Notes under the pieces: generated by a model
What the model saw: the letters and a program-made list of their open reading frames with translations, nothing else
Databases searched by the model: none
What the model was told of the DNA's origin: nothing
Part shown: piece after piece, positions 1 to 8,600 of the stretch
How positions within the stretch are numbered: the first letter of the stretch is position 1
Layout of the letters: the number at the start of each line of letters is the position of its first letter
Assembly: GCA_003118195.1 (NCBI GenBank)
Contig: BEXV01002432.1
Location: forward strand, 4,725-21,217
Reading direction: 5' to 3'
DNA from: Hemicentrotus pulcherrimus
Taxonomy: Eukaryota; Echinodermata; Echinoidea; Camarodonta; Strongylocentrotidae
Length of the DNA stretch: 16,493 nucleotides
Program-made: the position numbers and the translations under genes

Positions 1-66
1 GGGGGGGGGGGGGTCCCGAAATTTGACCGATCAACTTTCTGTTCCGTGGGGGTGGGGGGGATGGGT
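1..66 (+). repeat. G-rich tract at the window edge
   Basis: Thirteen Gs open the window, and a second G-rich block (GGGGGTGGGGGGGATGGG) follows at about 48-65. Such runs can form G-quadruplex structures and are also common assembly-breaking sequences. Nothing coding is visible. Confidence 0.7.
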
Positions 67-187
67 AAGGTCATCTTTTTAGGTCCCTGCATACATGCCT
101 GATGGCTGCTGTTACCTGGTCTGTCTATCACCCCCAGCAAGTTCCCACATTTAAATGTAAAATTCAAGGTGGAGATGATGATGATGT

Positions 188-817
188 TACATGTATTGTA
201 TAAGGCATGATGTGACTTTGTCGCCTGTTACATGTACATGTACTGTCCATTTATGCTTTGATGTAGAACAGGTCTCATCGACATCATGCACAGACATTTC
301 CCTTTGTTTTGTATCTCAATAACTACCGGTAATTACCAGTAACCAAATAACCCAAAAGTTTGTCTAGATGGTACTTATGACCAGACAAGCAAATTTCATA
401 ACTATACAAAGTTTATGCAAAGTCACCTTTTACAATATTTAATATGCAAACTTTATCCAGATGAACCATTTTGTGTTCTTTTCAAAGTTATTACCGGTAC
501 ATCATTTTATATATAAGGGACACCTAAGGCAACATGAGCTGAGAAGCCTTTTATCAGTGAGCGATTTTAAACCATACGAGAGATGCCGTCTGTTACAGAT
601 CACCTACATGTAATTTGTCAGCATTGATGAATTCAAACCTAGTTAACTAATGTTTTGATCTTGTTATGATTTAGGAAAGCAACCTACATGTAATACTACA
701 GTTCCTTGTCTAGATGTTGCTTGGTAACTTTGTCCTCACAGCATATTGAATACATGTAACTGCTTTAAGAAAGTGATACATTTTTGTTCACATCGCCATC
801 ATCTACATGTACATGTA
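188..817. repeat. Cluster of TACATGTA palindromes
   Basis: The octamer TACATGTA occurs at 188, 229, 235, 605, 685, 751, 804 and 810, with overlapping pairs forming TACATGTACATGTA at 229 and 804. Five more copies are scattered over the rest of the window (1705, 5893, 7309, 8202, 10689), all outside coding exons. Confidence 0.75.
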
Positions 818-1013
818 TGTGTCCTGTTCACCACATACCAGAACCCATGAGCAATTCTTTTTGCAAGTAGATAAATTCTTTGCATATTTTGCAGAAGTAA
901 TCTACATAATGATGAATACATTCTGCTCATAAACTTTCTTATTCAAATTCCTAAATTTTGTTAAAAATCTGTAAAATTGTCATAAAATTGTTAAAAACAT
1001 AGTTAGGATACAT

Positions 1014-1051
1014 ATAGGATATTTTTGGACTGCAGTTTGCAAAAATCCTAT
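1014..1051. repeat. Short hairpin
   Basis: ATAGGATATTTTTG at 1014-1027 pairs with CAAAAATCCTAT at 1040-1051, with one bulged base and a 12-base loop that includes CTGCAG. Another GTAGGATAGG lies just to the right. Possibly a fragment of an inverted-repeat element; no function is evident. Confidence 0.5.
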
Positions 1052-1190
1052 CTTCAAGAAAGTAGGATAGGACTTGACAAAATATCATTTAGCTTTTGAG
1101 TAATTGGGATTGGAAAACACACCTCTTTTGACAAAATTGTTCTTATAACTGAGAGGATGACCTAAAAAATTTGATGTGAACTAGAAAAGA

Positions 1191-1551
1191 TTAAAGGTAT
1201 TACAAAGTTTTGGGAAATTTTGAAAAATGGGTGGATAGTGATTCTTTACAATTTTGATATATTTGGATGCCCCTGTGGAGCACTAGAAATTTTAGACCCC
1301 CAAACACTTCTTTCAAAAAAAATTGAATATAAAGATTTATCGGTGCTCCCGATAAATGTTGATGAATTTCAAAAAGCTCCTACGGCCATACAATTCAACA
1401 TAAAGTGTTTATTATTTACAATTTCATAACTTTAGAGTTGATTTCGATAGTGACAACGATTACTGAATAATATAGGATCGCATATATGCTTTGAATATGT
1501 TAATTTGAACCAAATTCATGACCCCATAACAAAACTTTGTATTACCTTTAA
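1191..1551. mobile_element. TTAA-flanked inverted-repeat element (MITE-like), 361 bp
   Basis: The left end TTAAAGGTATTACAAAG and the right end CTTTGTATTACCTTTAA are reverse complements over 22 bases with one mismatch (the match continues into GTTTTG / CAAAAC). The outermost four bases on each side are TTAA, the target duplication typical of piggyBac-type elements. The inside codes for nothing convincing; a 69-codon open frame at 1220 has no coding character. Inferred: a non-autonomous piggyBac-like MITE. TTAA could also simply be part of the inverted repeat. Confidence 0.65.
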
Positions 1552-1840
1552 GGTCTGGAACTGACTTTTCCTACAAAAATTACATCCTGATTTGCAAGGA
1601 CAGACATATAAATAAAATTAATAAATCAATTATTAAGTTCAAAATGTTGACCTTGAGGTTGACAATAAGTGGACATTACGTACAAAACCAGCCGTATCTG
1701 TAAGTACATGTACGATCATCATTCGATAAAATAGTGATTTGTTATGTAAAATAACCCCACTTTCATTACAGGAAATCATAATGTTCATGAAATTGACATC
1801 GTAAGGTATGTACGTTCTAATTATCCAGATTGCTTACAAT
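1552..1840. other. Non-coding spacer between two inverted-repeat elements
   Basis: AT-rich, with A/T repeats such as ATAAATAAAATTAATAAATC near 1610 and one TACATGTA at 1705. I see no gene here. Confidence 0.5.
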
Positions 1841-1937
1841 TATACCCTTTTCTAACTGCACTCTATCGGAGTGACACCGATGAAAATACTGATTGAATTT
1901 TCCTTAGGTAAACAAAGGTGAAACCGCACTTTTCCCC

Positions 1938-2290
1938 CTGTTGCTTTCTAACTGCCGGTGAAATTCACTCGCTGTGGCAAACCCTTGCCGGAAGTGAAGA
2001 ATTATTGCGTAATTATTAAGCCCGCGCTCCATCTAGCTAGCATGCAGCATGTTCAACCATAAGTCAACAAACACACGATAAAGCGCGCGTATACTGCGAC
2101 CTTTGACCATTTTAATCGCTGTTTTAATCGCCTTTTTCTCCTGAACGTTTTTTAACTGCACGTTTCATCGGTGTCACACCGATAGAATGAGAATTTCTCT
2201 GCTCTTGAGCAGGAGAATTTAATCGCCTATTTCTCTTCTTTTCATCGGCTATTTAATCGCCTTTTTCTCCTCTGTTGCTTTCTAACTGCC
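1938..2290. repeat. Internal direct repeats of the 1841-2351 element
   Basis: CTGTTGCTTTCTAACTGCC is present exactly at 1938-1956 and 2272-2290. TTTAATCGCCTTTTTCTCCT is present exactly at 2123-2142 and 2252-2271, with a diverged copy at 2218-2237 and a partial one at 2111. The core CTAACTGC is also in both terminal repeats, so the element's ends and interior share one motif. Confidence 0.75.
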
Positions 2291-2292
2291 AC

Positions 2293-2326
2293 TTTCATCG
2301 GATACGTCCGGAAGCATCCGATGAAA
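2293..2326. repeat. Perfect 11-bp hairpin near the element's right end
   Basis: TTTCATCGGAT (2293-2303) is the exact reverse complement of ATCCGATGAAA (2316-2326), with a 12-base loop that itself contains TCCGGA. A related but imperfect palindrome, ATCGG..CCGAT, lies at 1865-1881 just inside the left end, so both subterminal regions can fold in a similar way. Confidence 0.75.
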
Positions 2327-2351
2327 ATCGGTGCAGTTAGAAAAGGGTATA

Positions 2352-2556
2352 AGTCACTGCTTTTTGTTCGTCTTTCCCAGTTAGAATCAAGAACAGATAT
2401 TTTGGGTAGTTTTTCAGTCTCATCGGTGCCTTTGATTACCGGTAGGCAACTAAATATTTGCACTTTATAAACTCCTGGATTGGATTTGATTTGACCTTCA
2501 ATTATTTACACCTGTTTTAGGTTATATCAAGTACCAAATTATCTCTTTTATTTCAG
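2352..2556. other. Intronic or 5' non-coding sequence before the first visible exon
   Basis: Ends in a TTTATTTCAG acceptor. One TACCGGTA palindrome is present at 2437. No start codon with coding context leads into the exon, so this is best read as the 3' end of an intron. Confidence 0.55.
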
Positions 2557-2613
2557 ACTATTGCCCTAGGTGTTTTCTTGATAATTATACTGAAGAGGAG
2601 GCATGTGATTTTG
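2557..2613 (+). CDS. Internal exon: end of a membrane helix plus KRRH turn
   Basis: The acceptor ends in TTTCAG and the donor is GTGAGT, both close to consensus. The 57 bases are exactly 19 codons, phase 0 at both ends. The translation is a hydrophobic run followed by basic KRRH and another hydrophobic start, like the turn between the second and third helices of FAM189 proteins (which have KRP there). No exon that could precede it is visible in the 2556 bases to its left, so the upstream intron is probably longer than that. Confidence 0.82.
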
Positions 2614-5600
2614 GTGAGTATTAATTAAACAAAGTGGATTTACCCGCATACATACTCCTCCCTATGAGAAGGTTAAATAAAAAGTAATAGAAATAAAAAT
2701 AAAAGTTTCTGATGAGAACTTTTGAAAAGGGGAAAATTTCTTATTCCATTGCCCAATGAAATAGTATGCTTTTTTTGCAACTTGATATCTTAATCTCTTT
2801 GCTAAATTTCAATCAGGTATCAAATGAAAGCTAACATATACCATTTTAGTGAAACAGTCATCATGTGTGAACTTTGGAACTTTATATACTAGGTACTGTA
2901 TATCAGATCAAAAGCGACACTGCCCTTACAGAGTCATTCAGAAAAATTACATGTCTGAGCAGTTTTTGATATTGTGGTCAAAATTTGGCAGATGTGACTA
3001 CAACTGTGGCACTGCATGTGTTCAATCTCTACTTTACGACTTGATGATATGCTATGAAATATGATGTAGTATTTAATGTACAATGACTCTGGGAAAGATC
3101 TTTACTTTCTGCTACAGTCTGAGCAACTATCATAAACCCTTAAAAAGGTATGAATTGTTTTGAAGATTTTAATGACTTCTGCAAGAATATAACATGATTA
3201 TTGCCTTAGTTATGTCACAGAAAAAAATTATGATGAAAATTCAAGAAAACAAAAAATAATCAAGATTTGTACGATACCATTTCGCCCATTTATGATCTCA
3301 GTGCCATCTTGAGTGCATGTATAAATTCCTTGTATAATTTCCTTTAAAAAATGTAGATGTAGATGAACCTTTGATATCACAGGATGCATACTTAATGTAC
3401 CGTAGGTTTTCAAAATTAAATTAGGGCATCATGGAAAATAAAATCACCAAATGGGAGTGAGCTCAGACACACCATCTTTAATGTTTTTAATTTATGAGCA
3501 TAGAAACTTAGACATTTTAAAGATGTTATTATCATGTTGAAAATGAAATTGAATATTTTATAATAGCAAATAACAGTTGCTTTAAAATATCATTTATTCA
3601 TCAAAGTACGAGTATTTCTTTATTGTTATTACTATATCCATCACATCTCTATTATAGCTTGTTATAATTTCTTTGTAGATGATTCTATTACTCTATTACA
3701 TGCCAACTCTGTTTTTATTGATTGATACTTTTTTTACTCAGATCATCCTGTCCATATTATTGAGTGTTGTAGACCTGATAGTATGCATCGTCCATGCCGT
3801 CACCGCTGCCCTGGTATCTATCCCATTCCTTGCTAGCTTCTCAGTGTGTGTCCTTAGAGCAACCAGCTCGGAATGTCAGTGTTACATTCTAGGAGAGGGT
3901 AATACCAATAGTACTGTCATAGTGCCTGGGGGTAAGTCAAAATTATCTTTAGATTTTGTACTTCATTTTTGCCATTATGTATACCCCGGTATGTATATTT
4001 CCCACTTCTGTTGTTAGTGCATATGGGTACTTAGAGTTAAAAGTAGAAAACTTCCACCTTTCCCAGCCCCCCCTCCCCCCAAACAAACAAACAAACAAAG
4101 ATCTGGAATGTTCCCCTCCGAAAGCTCTATTTGAAAAGCAGGCTTGTATAGAACATTTCACCAACTGAAATAAACACTTACATGTGATTTCAATTCAATT
4201 CAATTTATTTCGAACACACAATAAAAAGACAGGAAAAACACAAAAAACATGCATGTGTGTATGTGACATTACTATGATGATCATATTATGTGAATGGGGG
4301 CCACAGGGAAGAAAACTCTTTTACAAAAAGGTGCCTAAAGAAGATTATTTCATTACATTAAACAAATTGATTAAAAATAAGACAATTTTTTAGTTGTTAT
4401 GACTTCTGAAAACATTCTATTTATTCATTTATTTGATGTGATTTGATTTGATTTGAATTTATTTCCATATTTCACAAATAAATTTGAACAAGTAATTTTA
4501 CAAACAAACAATACATTCAAAAACGAAATACAATTAAATGTATAAATTGAAGACTTAAGTGCAATACAAAATATTACATATTCAACAGTTTGTTTGTAAT
4601 CAATATATGGGGGAACCTTAATGAGGAAATATTTGGAGTAAAAGAAAAGATTTTGTATTTGTATTTTGTATTGGAAGACTTTGCATAATTCTCTGGTGCA
4701 TATTACAAAAATTGGGACAAATCAGAAATGATAAAAAGGTGGGGTTTTTTTATAAGTGATTTTGATTTTATTTTTAGCAGACCATTCATGAAGATGCATA
4801 GAATATTGGAGGTGCACAAATTCAAGAGCGTAATTATAAGTCTAGCCCTGTGCTTTAATGATTGATTGATGGGACATTTCTTATAGTGTATCTCTGTCAT
4901 TTAACCAGATGGAACCAAGCACTACACCTTCCTAGATGCTAAAAGCTGTGGCTCTATTGAGATGTCCCTGAAGGACTTCCTCTATACTCTCTCTATTGTG
5001 TATAGCTTTGGAGCCATTGGCTGTGTGGTATCTGGTACCCTCTCTACACTACTACTATGCAGCAGTAGAAGGTCCTTCAAAGATGAGGTGAGACAGTATT
5101 CATTGTTTCATGTTATAAGGAGAGGAAATTAACATATGCTGCTTGTAGGCATGTCCATCGGCCAGTAGTTTAGATGATGGTAAGGATGTAGATCCAGCTC
5201 CAGCACAGCACTTTTGTCTTTTGGCAAGACATTAATCTACATTTGCCTTTTTCAACCCAGAAAAAGTAACTGGGTACTTGGCAGGAAAAAATTCTTAGAG
5301 TGCTGGAGTGCTTCAATGGTAGATCTGCTAATGCTGCGCTAGAATACGATTCAGCTCCAGGAGTACCATACATGATAGATCTGTAACCCAGTTGTTTTAA
5401 TAGTATTTCAATGTTAAATTAAATTATTGTGATACCAACTTTGATTCATTTATTTGTATAAATTTATATTGTCCAGTTAACAACTGTGTGCAGAATATAA
5501 ATACTGTAAGAAAGCGTGACCAAGAAAATGCCATTTTGGGCCATTTTCAAGAAAAACTGTATTTTTTCAAAATGATTTGAAATGCTGCTGTATGCGCCGG

Positions 5601-8600
5601 TATAAGTTTTTAGGGGGTATTTTTCTAGTCCTCAGGGCCAGACCGGGAAAAAGGGATGAAAATTTGTCGTCTTTGCTCATAGTGTGGACGGGGGCGGCAA
5701 GAGATAGCTAATTATTTAGCGCGAGTCGGTTTCGAAACGATCTTAAAATCTTCAGTAGATTAAGATGGATGCCCATGATACGACCCAGATCTACCAAGTC
5801 TCACACCTATAGCTGGTCCCTTTTATTTTGTTTTGCTTAGTAGAACAGTAACTGTTCACTGTACATTGTGTACTTTTTGTGTACCGGTACACTACATGTA
5901 TTTTATATAAAATATATCAAATTTGAAATGTAATTCTCATTTTCAAAAAAAAGACTTATGATGGCCGTGCATTAAATCCATTTTAGATGTGTACATGTTG
6001 ATGTTATTGCTTCTCTATTGAAATAATTTTACATCAGAAGCTCAATTTGATTTATTTTACATTGTCAACAACTTAAATGGTTATCACTATAGCACTTCAA
6101 AATGCTCAAGGGGTTACAATTTTACAATACTTGTTTTAATAGTACACTTTTTTTAGATACCCGTTTAGGGTGTGAATTTAGGGGGAACAACAAGTGAAAT
6201 CCTCATTTAGGGTGTATTTTGGTTTCAGAAAAAAATCCTCGTTTAGGGGGTATCTGGAAAACCTGTAGGCACGCATGCTTACAGTATTTCTACATGACTG
6301 AGACCCCCGGGAGTATATGAGGAACTATTCAATCTTGTACAAATATGTTGTCAAATGATATTAGTAACAGAGTTAAAATGTTTGGCAGCTGAGAGACAGA
6401 ATATGAGTATATACCTTTACACATGCAGCTACGATATCAAATATAACTTCTGAAAGATAAGTGTCTTTCCTCTAGAAGAGTTTAAGTCTCAATAAGTGTA
6501 TACTGAGGGTCAATTTTGTTGTTGTTGCATGTGTGTGCAATAATCTGAATTGTATGGTAATTTGTTCCAGGTTGAAGAGGAAGGTGTGCCCTCAAGAGAA
6601 GAGAGAAGAAATCAACAGACTATTCAACATGAAGGTAATTTACGTTCAAAATCAAGTCAAATTGCTTCTGTGTCCTACTTTAACAGTACTTTCTCATTCT
6701 AATGATCTCTAAAAATTACAAATCTATAGGCTGCCTGTACCATACCTGTTTCCTGACATTAAATGTGTCTGGGACCTTAAAGGAAACCCCTATGAGTGTA
6801 GGTATGCTGAAAATTGAGATGTATTTCTGCCCTTTGGTGTATATTAATCCTAACGAAAGTGTACAAGAGATATATATAAATGAAAATATTTGTGGCATGA
6901 TGTAATATCTTATAGCATGACATGGGTGCAGCATTTTTTCTGGATAATGCAAAGTGCTAGGCCAACTTGTAGTATCATGCAACAAGCTTTAGTTGGAAAG
7001 ACTTCAATGAGCAAACAAATAATATTTGATGAAAAGTATTTAACAGGGAAAAAATTGTAACTCATTAAAGTTCATTAAAAAATATATATAGCAGTTGACA
7101 AATCTATTTCATTTATGAGAAACTTTCACCCAAGGAGAGCACTTACTTATTAATGCAATTTATATTCTGGCAATTGTAGTACAAAGGATAATAGCAGGTG
7201 AATGAAATACTTCACCACCACACACACCTTGGTAGGAAGCATCCATCAATTGGAATACACTTACCGGTACTTTTGATTTGATAAACAACTTCTCATAGTA
7301 CATGTATGTCACATCATTAAGAGTGTGGCGATGCCCATGTCATACAAAGAAACTGTTCTCTATTCTTGCTTTATACCTCTCCCATACCCTTTGGTGGGGA
7401 ATCTTGTAGATTAATGGGCAAGAATCCAATTCTTAAAAATGAAAATAAGTTATTTTGGGGGCAAGGTTTCCTTTAATCTTTCTCTGATTGGCGAAAGTGT
7501 CCTCAGTTCCCCTACACTCTTCCATTCAAGGCCTGTGACAGTCATTTGTAGTGAAAGTATGTATTTTAAATCAGTGTAGATCAACGACTGTTTAATGGCT
7601 ATTAACTTGCCAACTATTAGACACCACGAAAGATAAATCAGTCATATTCTTATCATGAAACCAAATGGTTTACATCCTTTGATGGTGTGGATAGGTAAAA
7701 TAGTACAGTGAAGGATAATGTCTTGCTATTTTCATTGAAAGTTTTTTTTAAAATTTTTTTTAAAGGCATCGTTTAACAATGTTAAATCTTAGATGCATGG
7801 CCCGTAGTGTCTGTGATATGGTGTGATAATGAAGCCCTAAAAAATAGCCCCTCAAAAAAGTAAAAATCTTTGAGTGACCGGATTTACCATACTCATTTTC
7901 CCCAATAGACTCTAGTGTTATAAAAAACTGTTAGGAAAACACATTTTTAAATTTCCAATTTCCAATCATAAATATCTTGATAATCAGATAGGCTTGTAAA
8001 AGTCATGGAGTTCCTGACTGACCTAAAAGTTTAAAATTATCAATGCAGCATGAGCTAAATTCAGAATTTTGTTTCAGAATCTGAGACAAAGTTACCCAAT
8101 TCCTTTATAACCAATAGCCGGCCATATATTGGCTTGCAAATGTGACACAGCTGTGAGCTTCCTTTCATTGTGTTAATAGGCGGATTGGTTGATGGTCCAT
8201 GTACATGTATTTACTCATTTGCTTTTCATTTTTTTATTCAACAGAAGAAATTCAAGGAAGAAACAGTGTTGCCCAGAGAAGTTTGGATAGAGCAACCAGC
8301 CAGAGGACACCTGTGAGAAGTGGATCAGAAACAGTAGCCCTGGTGACACCTCAAGGTGCCAGGTCTCAAAGGGATGTTGGAATAACTCCTGAAAGCAGAC
8401 CTGTCAGAAGATCAGCAAGTGTTACTACTCCAACACATGCTACATCCATATCAGCAGCAGTGACACCAAGTAGCTATACGCGACCAGCTATACGCTCCCA
8501 TTCTGTTGCCCGATCAAGTGGGGAGAGTGGAGCCAGACAGAGGCCAAGACTCCCTGTGCTTGTCAGAGGTGGTTACCTTCAGAGTCATGTCAATGGGCCT

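Larger units (their letters stand above)
67..1190. other. Non-coding stretch, no gene seen
   Basis: AT-rich sequence with stops in all frames and no exon candidate. It holds eight TACATGTA and two TACCGGTA palindromes and a hairpin at 1014-1051. It may be 5' flank or an intron of the gene to the right; the latter is favoured because the first coding exon found is an internal one. Confidence 0.5.
1841..2351. mobile_element. Hairpin-rich inverted-repeat element (MITE-like), ~510 bp
   Basis: The left end TATACCCTTTTCTAACTGCA (1841-1860, plus C1861) is the exact reverse complement of the right end at 2331-2351: 21 of 21 bases. The outer TA could be the target duplication, as in Tc1/mariner-type elements. 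Inside there are at least three more palindromes: ATCGGTGT/ACACCGAT at 2167-2183, CTGCTC-TT-GAGCAG at 2199-2212, and an 11-base stem at 2293-2326. There are also two exact internal direct repeats, and the GC content is higher than in the flanks. No protein is encoded. Inferred: a recent or intact non-autonomous DNA transposon. Confidence 0.75.
3932..4908 (+). other. Intron, 977 bp, with retrotransposon tails
   Basis: Bounded by GTAAGT and AACCAG. Contains a C-rich/AAAC simple repeat and two probable minus-strand LINE 3' tails, described separately. Open frames here are short and lie in repeats. Confidence 0.75.
5088..6570 (+). other. Intron, 1483 bp, mostly occupied by an inverted-repeat element
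   Basis: Bounded by GTGAGA and TTCCAG. More than half is the element at 5499-6289. The 5088-5498 part has no visible gene or repeat. Confidence 0.75.

Noticed and set aside
1220..1429. 69-codon open frame on the + strand
   Set aside because: Lies wholly inside the inverted-repeat element at 1191-1551, with no recognisable domain or splice context.
1772..1800. Possible 29-base exon between TTTCATTACAG and GTAAGG
   Set aside because: Splice-like ends, but its length does not match the phase of the exon at 2557, it lacks any TM1-like or Trp-Ala-Gly coding, and such chance pairs are common.
8199..8244. ATG at 8199 as the start of an independent 623-residue protein
   Set aside because: The codons before 8245 are a typical pyrimidine-rich intron end, and the preceding exon joins in phase at 8245.
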